DNA from: Rhodobacteraceae bacterium 63075
GTDB lineage: Bacteria; Pseudomonadota; Alphaproteobacteria; Rhodobacterales; Rhodobacteraceae
Reading direction: 5' to 3'
Assembly (NCBI GenBank): GCA_003417655.1
Contig: QVMW01000002.1
Coordinates: forward strand, 124,001-188,000
Length of the DNA: 64,000 bases
Position numbers and translations under genes: made by a program
The notes under the pieces: generated by a model
Database searches by the model: none
What the model saw: the letters and a program-made list of their open reading frames with translations, nothing else
Told to the model about the DNA's origin: nothing
In this document: positions 8,610-17,767 of the stretch, one piece after another
How the letters are laid out: each line of letters begins with the position of its first letter
How positions within the stretch are numbered: the first letter of the stretch is position 1

Positions 8610-8855
8610 TCAGCCCCCCGTCATCGGCGGGAAGAAGGCCACCTCGCGCACCCCGTCAAGAGGGGCGTCGAAATCGGAAAGCTCCTGGTCGAGCGCCACG
8701 CGCAGCGCCGAGATGTCGGCAAAGGCCGCCGCGTAGCGCGGCTCGCGCGCTTTCAGCTCCGCGACAAGCTCCATCACCGTCGCCGCCTTGGTCTCGACGC
8801 GCTCGCGCGGCAGCCCGATCCGCTCGCGCACCCATGCAAAATACAGCACATCCAT
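8610..8855 (-). CDS. moaD: Molybdopterin synthase sulfur carrier subunit MoaD
   Basis: MoaD is the ubiquitin-like small subunit whose C-terminal glycine is thiocarboxylated. The 81-residue protein begins MDVLYFAWVRERIG and ends PPMTGG, the required Gly-Gly. It sits between pgsA (3 bases upstream) and moaE (3 bases downstream), an arrangement common in Rhodobacterales. Confidence 0.95.
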   Translation of the reverse strand: MDVLYFAWVRERIGLPRERVETKAATVMELVAELKAREPRYAAAFADISALRVALDQELSDFDAPLDGVREVAFFPPMTGG

Positions 8856-8858
8856 GGC

Positions 8859-9524
8859 TCAATCCTTCAGGTAGGGCATTGCCTTGCGCAGGTATTCCCA
8901 GCCGGTCACGAGCGTGAGAATGGCCGCGATCCAGAGCAGAACGATCCCGATCTGCCCGGCCAGGATCGCGCCCTGAAGCTTCCAGCCGATACCGTGCAGG
9001 TCTTCCTCGTTGCCCGCGAGAATCGCCTCGACGAGCTCGACATCCATCCCCATGACCGACATGCCGAAATAATGCTCGAACACCCCGCGCGAGAACATGA
9101 CGGCAATCGCCACCATCTGCACGGTGGTCTTCCATTTCGCCAGCTTGGTGACCTTGAGCGTCCCGGCGGTGTCGCCCAGATACTCGCGCAGGCCCGAGAC
9201 GAAAACTTCACGGAAGAGAATGAAGGTCGCCGGCAGGACGATCCAGCCTGTCCAGCTCGTGTCGGAATAGCCCACGATGATCATCAGGGCGATCACCACC
9301 ATCGCCTTGTCGGCAATCGGGTCGAGCATCGCGCCCAGCTTGGTCTCCTGTTTCCAGGAACGCGCGAGATAGCCGTCAAGCCAGTCGGTGATCGCCGCCG
9401 TGATGAACAGGATCAGCGCGAACCAGTCCGCATAGGGCCGATGGAAATAAAGAAACATCACCGCGACCATCGGCGCGGCCAGCAGGCGCAGGAGCGTCAG
9501 GATATTGGGCAGGTTCCATGTCAT
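8859..9524 (-). CDS. pgsA: CDP-diacylglycerol--glycerol-3-phosphate 3-phosphatidyltransferase
   Basis: PgsA makes phosphatidylglycerol phosphate from CDP-diacylglycerol and glycerol 3-phosphate in the inner membrane. The CDP-alcohol phosphotransferase motif is complete: D-W-L-D-G-Y-L-A-R, then G eight residues later, then M-L-D-P-I-A-D. The start at 9524 (MTWNLPNILT) is chosen because PgsA proteins begin with this segment; the 36 codons of open frame upstream look like chance. It heads the pgsA-moaD-moaE-glycosylase run and is divergent from the MFS gene, 73 bases away. Confidence 0.94.
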   Translation of the reverse strand: MTWNLPNILTLLRLLAAPMVAVMFLYFHRPYADWFALILFITAAITDWLDGYLARSWKQETKLGAMLDPIADKAMVVIALMIIVGYSDTSWTGWIVLPATFILFREVFVSGLREYLGDTAGTLKVTKLAKWKTTVQMVAIAVMFSRGVFEHYFGMSVMGMDVELVEAILAGNEEDLHGIGWKLQGAILAGQIGIVLLWIAAILTLVTGWEYLRKAMPYLKD

Positions 9525-9597
9525 CTTGGCCCGCGTTGTAGCCCGCTTTGCAAGCGGGGAAAAGGACGTTAAGCCAAGGGAAACGATAAGGCCAGCC

Positions 9598-10839
9598 ATG
9601 CAGACCGCCAGCCAGCCCCTCGCGCGAAACATCGCGCTCTACCCGTGGTTCAAATTCCTGCAGAATCTCAATTTCTGGCAGGCGGTCTGGTTTCTTTATT
9701 TCCAGTCCCAGGTCGGCGCAGCCGAGGCGATCCTGCTCTACGTGGTCTATGACATCGCGACGACGGCGCTCGAAGTGCCCTCGGGCTATTTCTCCGACAG
9801 GCTCGGGCGGCGCATGACGCTGATCCTTTCGGCGCTCTTCGGGCTCGGCGGGGCGCTCTGCCTCTATCTCGGCGGTGGCTTCGCGGCTTTCGCCGCGGGC
9901 CAGGCGCTGCTGGGGGCGGGCATGGCCTTCTCCTCGGGGACGGACTCGGCGCTGCTCTACGAATCCCTCGCGCGCGAGGGGCGCGGCGAGGAGACCGACG
10001 CGGAAGAACTGCGCGCCTGGCGGTTCAACTTCGTGGCCCTCGCGCTGTCTGCCGTCACGGGCGGCGCGATGGCCACCTATGCGCCCGCCCTGCCCTTCGC
10101 CGCGACGGCGCTGGCCTTTGCCGGGCTTGTCTGGCTCTCGCTCGGCTTCACCGATGTGAGCGGGGAGGACACTCCGGAAGGCGAGGAGCTCCTGAACGCC
10201 GGCGCGCTCCGCGCCGCTTTCCGTGAGCCTGTCCTCCTCTGGCTCTTCGTGCTCTCGGTCATCATGTATGGCTATTCCCACATTCCCTTCGTCTTCGGCC
10301 AGCCCTTCATCGAGCAGGCGCTCTCGCGCCTCGGCCTCGCGGCGCAGGCGCCGCTGGTGAGCGGTGCGGTCTCGTCGCTGATGATGGTCCTGTCAGTGAT
10401 CGCGTCTCTTTATGCCATGCGCCTGCGGCTCTGGGCCGGGCTGCCCGGCATCCTGCTTTTCGCCTTTTTCATGCAGATCGCCCTCGCTGCCGTGCTGGCC
10501 TCCACCGACAGCGCGCTTGTGATTGCCTTCCTGCTTCTGCGGATGGTGCCAAGCTCGCTCTCGCGGCCCTTCATCCTCGCGCGCATCCAGCCGCTCCTGC
10601 GCGACGAGATGCGGGCGACCTACCTTTCGCTTCAGAGCTTCTGCGGACGGCTCTTCTTCGCGGCGACGCTCTGGCTCGCCGCCGGGCAGGCCAGCGAGGT
10701 GGGCAAGATGAGCCACGCGGAGATGAGCGTGATCCTCTGGGCCTATGTCGGATTCGGCGCGCTGGTGCTCCTCGGCCTCGCCGTCTTCGCGCGGCGGGCG
10801 AAAGTCGAGGACAGGACAGCGCAGCGCACGGAAGGTTAA
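9598..10839 (+). CDS. MFS transporter
   Basis: A 413-residue protein with about twelve hydrophobic segments and the MFS loop 2-3 signature (SGYFSDRLGRRMTL). The start at 9598 (MQTASQPLARN) is used since the first membrane segment begins near residue 20; the additional upstream frame overlaps the pgsA start. No substrate can be assigned; the family includes drug, sugar and peptide-breakdown exporters. An intrinsic terminator follows at 10896. Confidence 0.85.
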   Translation: MQTASQPLARNIALYPWFKFLQNLNFWQAVWFLYFQSQVGAAEAILLYVVYDIATTALEVPSGYFSDRLGRRMTLILSALFGLGGALCLYLGGGFAAFAAGQALLGAGMAFSSGTDSALLYESLAREGRGEETDAEELRAWRFNFVALALSAVTGGAMATYAPALPFAATALAFAGLVWLSLGFTDVSGEDTPEGEELLNAGALRAAFREPVLLWLFVLSVIMYGYSHIPFVFGQPFIEQALSRLGLAAQAPLVSGAVSSLMMVLSVIASLYAMRLRLWAGLPGILLFAFFMQIALAAVLASTDSALVIAFLLLRMVPSSLSRPFILARIQPLLRDEMRATYLSLQSFCGRLFFAATLWLAAGQASEVGKMSHAEMSVILWAYVGFGALVLLGLAVFARRAKVEDRTAQRTEG

Positions 10840-10842
10840 CCG

Positions 10843-10957
10843 CGCACCGTTAACCTTTGCCCCGGCACCGTGCGCTGTACTAGAGGGGTGTACTAGGGGG
10901 TGCACAGGTTGGCACCCCCCTTTTTCCGGGGTTAACGGCGAAAGGTTAACGACGCGG
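10843..10957. repeat. Imperfect inverted repeat with GTTAAC cores flanking the terminator
   Basis: Left arm around 10843-10864 (…CCGTTAACCTTTGCC) and right arm around 10930-10957 (GGCGAAAGGTTAACG…) are near reverse complements, each with two GTTAAC/GGTTAA cores. They enclose the terminator hairpin, so the whole intergenic stretch could fold as one long arm. Confidence 0.5.
10896..10925 (+). terminator. Rho-independent terminator after the MFS gene
   Basis: An 8-bp stem GGGGGTGC (10896-10903) pairs with GCACCCCC (10912-10919) around an 8-base loop and is followed by CTTTTT at 10920-10925. Confidence 0.85.
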
Positions 10958-10968
10958 TCGCCCCCGCT

Positions 10969-12837
10969 TCAGCCGCTCTCGTGGAAGTAATCATAGATCG
11001 TTTCGGCCAGCGTATCAGAGATGCCGTCGACCGCCTTGAGATCGGCCAGCGCCGCCCGGCTCACCGCCTTGGCCGAGCCGAAATGCGCCAGGAGCGCGCG
11101 CTTGCGCGTCGCCCCCACGCCGGGCACATCGTCAAGCGGGGTTGCCCCGATCGCCTTGGAGCGCTTGGCCCTGTGCGTGCCGATGGCGAAGCGGTGCGCC
11201 TCGTCGCGCAGGCGCTGGACGAAGTAGAGCACCGGGTCATTGTGCCTGAGCGCGAAGGGCGGCTTGCCGGTGCGGTAGAACTCCTCCTTGCCGGCATCCC
11301 GGTCAAGCCCCTTGGCGACACCGACCATGGGGATGTCGCTCACGCCCACCTCGTCCATGATCCTGCGCACGGCCGAGACCTGCCCGACACCCCCGTCGAT
11401 CAGCAGCAGGTCGGGCCAGTGCCCCTCGTTGCGCTGAGGGTCATCCTTGAGCAAGCGCTTGAATCGCCTGCGTAAAACCTCCTTCATCATTCCAAAATCA
11501 TCGCCCGGCGTCAGCTCGTCACCCTTGATGTTGAACTTGCGATACTGGTTCTTCATGAAGCCTTCAGGCCCCGCCACGATCATCGCGCCGACGGCATGGG
11601 CGCCCTGGATATGGGAGTTGTCATAGACTTCGATGCGCTGCGGCGGTGCGTCCAAGTCAAAGGCTTCTGCAATGCCTTTCAAAAGCTTGGCCTGCGTCGC
11701 CGTCTCCGCCGTCTTGCGGGCGAGGCTCTCGCGGGCATTGCGCGCCGCCGAGGACATCAGCTCCGCCTTCTCCCCACGCTGAGGGACCAGCAGCTCGACC
11801 TTGCGCTTGGCCTTTTCGCTCAGCGCCTCGGCCATGAGCTCCATGTTCTCGAAAGGATGCGACAGCAGGATCTGCCGCGGCGGCTCCTTGGTGTCGTAGA
11901 ACTGGCCCACGAACGCCTCGAGCACCTCGCCTGTCTCGATCTCCGCGCTGCCGACACGCGGATAGAAATCACGGTTGCCCCAGTTCTGGTTGGCCCGGAT
12001 GAAGAAGACCTGCACGCAAGCCTGCCCCTTGTCCATGTGCAGGGCGATCACGTCAGCTTCCGCCGTCGCACGCGGGTTCACGCCCTGGGCGGTCTGAACC
12101 TGCGTCAGGGCCTTGATACGGTCGCGGATCGCGGCGGCTTTCTCGAATTCCATCTCTTCCGACGCGGCCTGCATCTCCGCCCCGAGCCGCTCCTGAAGGT
12201 CGGTCGAGCGGCCCGAAAGATAGCGCTCCGCATCGCGCACGTTCCGCGCGTAGTCCTCCGCGCTGATCTTGCCGACGCAAGGCGCGGTGCAACGCTTGAT
12301 CTGGTATTGCAGGCAAGGCCGCGTGCGCGCCTCGAACTCGGCGTCGGAGCAGTTGCGCAGGAGAAAGACGCGCTGAAGCTGCGCAAGGCTGCGGTTGACC
12401 GCGCCGGCACTGGCAAAGGGCCCATAGTAGCGCCCCTTCTCCTTCTTCGCGCCCCGGTGTTTCTTGATCATCGGGTAGGGGTGATCCGTCACCAGGATAT
12501 TGGGGAAGCTCTTGTCGTCGCGCAGCAGCACATTGTAGCGCGGCTTGAGCTGCTTGATGAGGTTCTGCTCGAGCAGCAGCGCCTCGGTCTCCGTCCGCGT
12601 CGTCAGGAACATCATCGAGGCGGTCTCGGATATCATCCGGGCGATCCGGGCACTGTGCCCCGCAGGCCGGGCATAATTGGACACGCGCGCCTTGAGATTC
12701 CGCGCCTTGCCGACATAAAGCACCCGCGCCTGCGCATCGAGCATCCGGTAGACCCCGGGCGCGCCGGTAAGGTTTTTTACACACTCCGCGATTACTTCAT
12801 GTCCGGTGCGGATATTCTGCTCTGTATCGTCGCTCAT
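10969..12837 (-). CDS. uvrC: Excinuclease ABC subunit C (UvrC)
   Basis: UvrC makes both incisions during nucleotide excision repair. The order of domains is clear: GIY-YIG nuclease ([20 protein letters not shown]), cysteine-rich block ([15 protein letters not shown]), UVR helix-hairpin ([14 protein letters not shown]), the RNase H-like second nuclease ([16 protein letters not shown] … [10 protein letters not shown]) and a C-terminal HhH pair. The start at 12837 (MSDDTEQN) is preferred over codons further upstream in the AT-rich leader. Length (622 residues) is normal. The gene is transcribed alone. Confidence 0.95.
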   Translation of the reverse strand: MSDDTEQNIRTGHEVIAECVKNLTGAPGVYRMLDAQARVLYVGKARNLKARVSNYARPAGHSARIARMISETASMMFLTTRTETEALLLEQNLIKQLKPRYNVLLRDDKSFPNILVTDHPYPMIKKHRGAKKEKGRYYGPFASAGAVNRSLAQLQRVFLLRNCSDAEFEARTRPCLQYQIKRCTAPCVGKISAEDYARNVRDAERYLSGRSTDLQERLGAEMQAASEEMEFEKAAAIRDRIKALTQVQTAQGVNPRATAEADVIALHMDKGQACVQVFFIRANQNWGNRDFYPRVGSAEIETGEVLEAFVGQFYDTKEPPRQILLSHPFENMELMAEALSEKAKRKVELLVPQRGEKAELMSSAARNARESLARKTAETATQAKLLKGIAEAFDLDAPPQRIEVYDNSHIQGAHAVGAMIVAGPEGFMKNQYRKFNIKGDELTPGDDFGMMKEVLRRRFKRLLKDDPQRNEGHWPDLLLIDGGVGQVSAVRRIMDEVGVSDIPMVGVAKGLDRDAGKEEFYRTGKPPFALRHNDPVLYFVQRLRDEAHRFAIGTHRAKRSKAIGATPLDDVPGVGATRKRALLAHFGSAKAVSRAALADLKAVDGISDTLAETIYDYFHESG

Positions 12838-13138
12838 GTTCTGCGTTTCTCGATTCGGCCTGCTGGCTGCAATGATAGTCGTCCAAGGACAAGAGAAAAG
12901 CTCTCCACGGAACTTGGGGAAAACTCTGGGCATAAACTGTCATTGGTTGGAATTTTTCGTTGTTTTTCGCCCCTCTCGTTACTATGCCCAAAAATTAGGC
13001 ACTTTTATAACGCTTTGTATTTGCTGGATATTTTTTGTTACCGCAAGCAAGGCATTGGTTTTGTTAAGTTTTTCTAAACGAATTGTGACGGCCACGGTGC
13101 TACGTGCAAAACTTGCATTTCACCTGCGTTTTCCGCGG
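12838..13138. other. AT-rich intergenic region upstream of uvrC
   Basis: About 300 bases between the uvrC start and the stop of the FolM-like gene. From roughly 12940 to 13110 it is clearly richer in A and T than its surroundings (runs of TTTTT and ATTTTTT). It should carry the uvrC promoter on the minus strand. A short hairpin (TGCAA-AAC-TTGCA, 13105-13117) lies near the end of the upstream gene. No open frame or RNA gene was recognised. Confidence 0.5.
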
Positions 13139-13921
13139 CTACTCCACCCCGATCACATCTGGCGTTTTCCAGCCAAGATGTTGGCCCCCATCCACGCAAA
13201 TAAGCTGGCCGGTCACGCCATCCGCATCAAGAAGATAGCCCAGCGCCGCAACGATGCCCGCAGGGCTCGAGCCGCGCTGCAAGACGGTGCTCTGCCTTTG
13301 CTTTTCGAAATGGGCATCGCTCTGCCGCGCGCCGATCATCGTTGGTCCGGGGCCGATCGCATTCACGCGTATGTGCGGTGCGAGCCCCTGTGCCGCTGTC
13401 TGCGTAAGCGTCCACAGGCCCGCCTTCGCCAGGGTGTAGGTCGAAAACTCCGGCGTCAGTTTCAGCACCCGTTGATCAATCATGTTGATGATATTGGCCC
13501 GTGCGCGCGGCTCGCCATTCTCGTCCGTTTCCGCCTCGGGAGCCTGGCGGGCGAAGGCCTGGGTCAGCAGATATGGCGCCCGCAGGTTGGAGCCGATATG
13601 CCTGTCCCAGCTCTCGCGAGTTGCGCTGTCGAGCGTGTCATATTCGAAGATGGACGCGTTGTTCACAAGGCATGTAAGCGGAGTTTCCAAACCCGCCACG
13701 GCCCGGTCCACGAGAGTTTCCGTCTCGGCCTCACTCAGAAGATCCGCCTGAACCGCCACGGCCCTGGCCCCTTGCGCCTGCAATTCCGCCACCAGCTCGT
13801 CTGCGGCGTCGGAAGAGCTGTTGTAGTGCACCGCAACGGCATATCCCCGCCCGGCGAGATAGCGCGCCATGGCCGCACCGAGGCGTTTGGCCCCGCCCGT
13901 GACCAGCGCCGCGCCGCTCAT
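13139..13921 (-). CDS. SDR-family reductase, FolM/pteridine-reductase-like
   Basis: A 260-residue short-chain dehydrogenase. The nucleotide site reads TGGAKRLG (residues 8-15), the structural NNAS is at 87-90 and the catalytic pair is Tyr162-xxx-Lys166 (STYTLAKAG). The combination GGAKRLG plus VHYNSSSDAA at 31-40 is typical of pteridine reductases and dihydromonapterin reductase FolM, so reduction of a pterin with NADPH is likely but not proven. The ATG overlaps the stop of the antiporter gene upstream (ATGA at 13918-13921). Confidence 0.82.
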   Translation of the reverse strand: MSGAALVTGGAKRLGAAMARYLAGRGYAVAVHYNSSSDAADELVAELQAQGARAVAVQADLLSEAETETLVDRAVAGLETPLTCLVNNASIFEYDTLDSATRESWDRHIGSNLRAPYLLTQAFARQAPEAETDENGEPRARANIINMIDQRVLKLTPEFSTYTLAKAGLWTLTQTAAQGLAPHIRVNAIGPGPTMIGARQSDAHFEKQRQSTVLQRGSSPAGIVAALGYLLDADGVTGQLICVDGGQHLGWKTPDVIGVE

Positions 13922-14895
13922 GCCATCACCACGGCAAAAATATAGGCGACGTAAAGCGCCGTGAGCAAAAAGCCCCAGACGCGACCGATATCGCGCTTGA
14001 AGAGGACGAAGGGCACGAGGATCAGAGAGGCGGCCAGCATCACCCACAGATCGAATACGAGGAACTGTCGGCCCACGGGAATATCCCCGATCAGCGCCGT
14101 GACGCCGATGATCCCCAGAAGGTTGAACATGTTGGAGCCGATGACATTGCCGAGCGCCACATCTGCCTGACGGCGCAGCGCGGCCATGCTTGTCGTTGCC
14201 AGTTCGGGCAGCGAAGTCCCGAGTGCCACTAGTGTCAACCCGATCGCCGCTTCGGACACATCAAAGGTGCGCGCGATCCGCACCGCGCTGTCCACGAGCA
14301 GATCCGCCCCTAGCGGCAAGCCGATGAGGCCCAGCACGAGAAACAGCCCGATCTTCCACCAAGGCAGCTCGGGGTCGGCGCCTTCGAGCTCTTCGACAAG
14401 GTCTTCTTCTTCCGAGGCCTCTTCCAAAGCCTGTGCTTTCAAGCCACGCCTGTGCGCGCGTGCGTGCAGGAAGTTCTCCCCGAGAATAGCCGCCAGCGCC
14501 GTGACAAGCGCAAGACCGGCCCAGAAATCGAACACGCCGCGAAAGGACAGGGCGATGAAGAGGAGCGTCGCTCCGATCATGACCACGAAACTCTTGCGAG
14601 AATCGCATTCGGACGTGTGCATCGTCGCAATCAGCGCGGGCAGGCCGAGTACAAGCAGGATATTGGCCGTATTCGAACCGACAACATTGCCCATGGCGAT
14701 GTCGGGCGCGCCTTCGAAAACCGCCTTGATGGCGATCAGCAGCTCCGGTGCCGATGTGCCGAAGGCCACGATGGTCAGGCTGACGATCAACGCCGGTATG
14801 CCGACCCTCAAAGCAAGATTGACCGCACCGCGCACGAGACTGTCCCCTGCCAGCAACAGGATCACGAGACCGAGCGAGGCAAGCAACCAATCCAT
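13918..14895 (-). CDS. Calcium/sodium antiporter, YrbG-like (CaCA family)
   Basis: The 325-residue membrane protein has the two inverted alpha-repeats of the CaCA family: VAFGTSAPELLIAIKA with GNVVGSNTANIL in the first half, and ALGTSLPELATTSMAA with GNVIGSNMFNLLGI in the second. A charged cytoplasmic loop (EEASEEEDLVEELEG) separates the halves. It likely exchanges Na+ or H+ for Ca2+. It lies in a run of four genes with 3-4 base junctions. Confidence 0.9.
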   Translation of the reverse strand: MDWLLASLGLVILLLAGDSLVRGAVNLALRVGIPALIVSLTIVAFGTSAPELLIAIKAVFEGAPDIAMGNVVGSNTANILLVLGLPALIATMHTSECDSRKSFVVMIGATLLFIALSFRGVFDFWAGLALVTALAAILGENFLHARAHRRGLKAQALEEASEEEDLVEELEGADPELPWWKIGLFLVLGLIGLPLGADLLVDSAVRIARTFDVSEAAIGLTLVALGTSLPELATTSMAALRRQADVALGNVIGSNMFNLLGIIGVTALIGDIPVGRQFLVFDLWVMLAASLILVPFVLFKRDIGRVWGFLLTALYVAYIFAVVMA

Positions 14896-14898
14896 GCC

Positions 14899-15063
14899 TT
14901 ATCCCTTAGTCTTGCAGGGGCAAGGCCCCTTGCCAATCCGAAACCGGCCGCATGACTTGCAGCGCTTGTCCGCGATCTTCTTCGCGCCCGGCACTGTCAG
15001 CTTGCCGAACATCGCGAGGATTGCCATGAATGCCAGAAAGAGTGCGACGATCTTGAAGATCAT
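14899..15063 (-). CDS. 54-residue membrane protein with a four-cysteine tail
   Basis: A short frame between the antiporter and the S49 peptidase, 3 bases from each. It begins MIFKIVALFLAFMAIL, a membrane helix at residues 2-20, and ends with four cysteines in the order C35-xx-C38 and C48-x-C50 (RCKSCGR … GPCPC), a possible metal-binding knuckle. The tight junctions on both sides and the clean signal-anchor make it a credible gene although it is short. Similar small proteins occur at this position in Rhodobacteraceae, to my memory; function is unknown. Confidence 0.75.
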   Translation of the reverse strand: MIFKIVALFLAFMAILAMFGKLTVPGAKKIADKRCKSCGRFRIGKGPCPCKTKG

Positions 15064-15066
15064 GCG

Positions 15067-15864
15067 TCAGAGCCCGTAACGGGCGAACTCGGCCCGCTCT
15101 TCCAGCGCGCCCAGACCGCCTGTCGCCACTTGTGCACCGAAACGCGATAGCAGCGATTTCTTGCGCCCGTAGCGCATGAGCTTGACCTTCTCGCCGTAGA
15201 GCTCCTTCAGCTTGGTTTCCATATGCCCGATCCCATCGATCAGGCCCAGTTCCAGCGCCCGGCCAGCGAGCCAGAACTCACCGGTGAAAAGGTCTTCCCC
15301 GAGCAGGAGCTTGTCCTCGCGGCGCTCCTTCACCTGAGCGATGAAAAGGTCGTGCATTTCGCTCAGTATGGCCTTGAGGCGCTTCACATCCTCGGGCTTT
15401 TCCTTCTGGAACGGATCCAGCGTCGATTTGGATTTGCCCGCCGTGTGCACGCGCCGCTCGATGCCCTGGCGCTCCAGGAAGACATGCGCACCGAACCCAG
15501 CCGAAATGACGCCGATGGAACCGATGATGGAGGCCCCGTCGGCCCAGATATCGTCGGCAGAGGAGGCCAGCCAGTAACCACCCGAGGCCGCGACATCCTC
15601 GACAAAGGCATGAACGGGAATCTCCTTTTCGTCCGCCAGCCGCCTGATGCGCTGAGCGATCAGCGAGGACTGAACGGGCGAGCCACCCGGCGAATTGATG
15701 AGAAGAGCGACGGCGGCGGGCTTGCCGCGCTTGAAAGCCTTCTCGATGATCGGCGCCAGCGTCTCGTCGCTCAGCGAGCCGCGCGTGCCGGCAGCGATCG
15801 TCCCGCTCAGCCGGATAACGGCCACGCGCGGGGCCTTGCTCAGAAAAGGTAGATTGAACTTCAT
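15067..15864 (-). CDS. S49-family signal peptide peptidase (SppA/SohB-like)
   Basis: A serine protease that cuts peptides in or near the inner membrane, for example cleaved signal peptides. The catalytic serine is Ser94 in DVAASGGYWLAS, and the partner lysine is probably Lys146 in TAGKSKSTLDPF, about 50 residues later as in the short SppA type. The PGG oxyanion stretch (LINSPGGSP) is intact. At 265 residues it is the short, single-repeat form and has no obvious N-terminal membrane helix, which is unusual for SppA but usual in this Rhodobacterales subgroup. Confidence 0.88.
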   Translation of the reverse strand: MKFNLPFLSKAPRVAVIRLSGTIAAGTRGSLSDETLAPIIEKAFKRGKPAAVALLINSPGGSPVQSSLIAQRIRRLADEKEIPVHAFVEDVAASGGYWLASSADDIWADGASIIGSIGVISAGFGAHVFLERQGIERRVHTAGKSKSTLDPFQKEKPEDVKRLKAILSEMHDLFIAQVKERREDKLLLGEDLFTGEFWLAGRALELGLIDGIGHMETKLKELYGEKVKLMRYGRKKSLLSRFGAQVATGGLGALEERAEFARYGL

Positions 15865-15964
15865 GATGCCTCATGTAGAGGGGCGCACCTGCCGAAACAA
15901 GAGACGCGTGCAGCACCTTTGCAGGGTTTTGGCAGGAATGACGGCTCGGGGGACATTTTCTGGC

Positions 15965-16726
15965 TCACGGCTTGATCTTGTAACCTGTCCTGAAAATCCA
16001 CCAGATGATTCCCACGCAAAGCAGCATGAAGCCCGAAATCGCCAGTAGGGACACGAGGATCGGCACATCCGCAGCCCCGTAGAAAGACCAGCGGAACCCT
16101 GAGATGAGATAAACCACCGGATTGAAGAGCGAGATCGTCTGCCAGATCCCCGGCAGCATCGAGATCGAGTAGAACGAGCCCCCTAGGAACACCAAAGGCG
16201 TCACCACGAGGAGCGGGATAAGCTGAAGCTGCTCGAAGTTGTCTGCCCATATACCGATGATGAAGCCGAACAGGGCAAAGCTGATACACGTCAGCAGAAG
16301 AAAGGCGATCATCGCCAAGGGATGCTGGACCTCGAGATCAACGAAGAATGAAGCCGTCCCGAGAATGACGACGCCGATAAACAGCGCCTTCGTCGCCGCC
16401 GCGCCGACATAGCCCAGAACGATTTCGAGGAAGTTGATCGGGGCCGAGAGCAGCTCGTAGATCGTGCCGATGAACTTGGGAAAATAGATGCCGAAACTGG
16501 CATTCGACAGCGCCTGTGTCATCACCGAGAGCATGATGAGCCCCGGCACGATGAAGGCACCATAGCTCACACCCTCGACCTCCTGTATCCGGCTGCCGAT
16601 GGCCGTCCCGAAGACGACGAAATAGAGCGATGTCGAAATGACCGGTGAAATGAAGCTCTGCACGAAGGTCCGGAAAAACCGCGTCATCTCATGCACATAG
16701 ATCGTCCAGATCGCAGGGAAATTCAT
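15965..16726 (-). CDS. ABC-2 type exporter permease
   Basis: A 253-residue permease with six hydrophobic segments, of the YadH type ([20 protein letters not shown], and [15 protein letters not shown] … [11 protein letters not shown] in the second half). It is the transmembrane partner of the ATPase encoded just upstream, with an ATGA overlap at 16723-16726. Substrate unknown. Confidence 0.9.
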   Translation of the reverse strand: MNFPAIWTIYVHEMTRFFRTFVQSFISPVISTSLYFVVFGTAIGSRIQEVEGVSYGAFIVPGLIMLSVMTQALSNASFGIYFPKFIGTIYELLSAPINFLEIVLGYVGAAATKALFIGVVILGTASFFVDLEVQHPLAMIAFLLLTCISFALFGFIIGIWADNFEQLQLIPLLVVTPLVFLGGSFYSISMLPGIWQTISLFNPVVYLISGFRWSFYGAADVPILVSLLAISGFMLLCVGIIWWIFRTGYKIKP

Positions 16727-17649
16727 GCCGCGCTCTCCTTTACCAGCCCGACAAATATCTCCTCGAGGCTGCTCTGCGTCGTCTTGAGATCGGAAAGCTT
16801 CAGCCCTGCTTCGCCAAGGTCCTGCAACAGCCCCGTGATCCCAGTGCGTTCCGCATGAGTGTCATAAGTGTAGACGAGGGTCTGTCCCTCGTCTGCCAGC
16901 TCCAGCCCGTAGCCTTCGAGCGCATCAGGCACCTTCGCTTGAGGCTCGCGCAGGCTGATCAGCAAGGTCTTGCGCCCCATCCGCGCCATGAGCGCGGCCT
17001 TGTCCTCGACCAGCAGCAACGCGCCCTTGTCGATCACCCCGATCCGATCCGCGATCGCCTCAGCCTCCTCGATGTAGTGTGTCGTCAGGATGATGGTCAC
17101 GCCGTCGGCTTTGAGCTGTGCCACGGTCTCCCACATGTCGCGCCGGAGTTCCACGTCGACACCCGCCGTAGGCTCATCGAGAAAGAGGACGCGCGGCTTG
17201 TGACTGAGCGCCTTGGCGATGAGCACACGGCGTTTCATCCCGCCCGACAGCTCCATGATGCGGGCGCGCCGCTTTTCCCAGAGCGAAAGCTGCCTGAGCA
17301 CGCTCTCGATATGCGCGTCGTCCCGCGGCAGCCCGAAGAGCCCTCGCGAGAAGGTGACGGCATCCCAGACGCGCTGGAAAGGCTCGAGCGCGATCTCCTG
17401 TGGCACGAGGCCTATGAGGCTGCGCGCGGCACGGTAGTCAGAGACGATATCATGCCCGCCGACGCTGGCGGCACCGCCAGTCGGCGAAATGAGCCCGCAG
17501 AGCGCCGAGATGAGCGTCGTCTTGCCCGCCCCGTTCGGGCCGAGCAGGGCGAGAATCTCCCCCTCCTCCATATCAAGCGAGACCCCCTTGAGGGCCTCGA
17601 AACCGCCCTCATAGGTCTTCTTCAAGTCCTTGATCTCGATGATCGCCAT
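16723..17649 (-). CDS. ABC transporter ATP-binding protein, YadG-like
   Basis: The ATPase of a two-component ABC-2 exporter. Walker A is GPNGAGKTT (residues 37-45), the signature is LSGGMKRR and Walker B is [10 protein letters not shown], followed by the H-loop [10 protein letters not shown]. The start at 17649 (MAIIEIKDL) has a good ribosome site, AGGAG eight bases upstream; the longer open frame is discarded. The ~100-residue extension after the nucleotide-binding domain is normal for this type. Confidence 0.93.
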   Translation of the reverse strand: MAIIEIKDLKKTYEGGFEALKGVSLDMEEGEILALLGPNGAGKTTLISALCGLISPTGGAASVGGHDIVSDYRAARSLIGLVPQEIALEPFQRVWDAVTFSRGLFGLPRDDAHIESVLRQLSLWEKRRARIMELSGGMKRRVLIAKALSHKPRVLFLDEPTAGVDVELRRDMWETVAQLKADGVTIILTTHYIEEAEAIADRIGVIDKGALLLVEDKAALMARMGRKTLLISLREPQAKVPDALEGYGLELADEGQTLVYTYDTHAERTGITGLLQDLGEAGLKLSDLKTTQSSLEEIFVGLVKESAA

Positions 17650-17767
17650 GAAATTCTCCTGCGTCGCGCCGCGCGACGATAGCAGCCGCCACAGGGCAGC
17701 GAAACCAACAAAGCGGCATGTCGCGAACAGGCGTGACAATGCTCAAGGCTGCTGATAGCGGGAACGG

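Noticed and set aside
11596..13077. 493-codon plus-strand frame
   Set aside because: Antisense to uvrC; last part reaches the AT-rich leader but shows no protein pattern.
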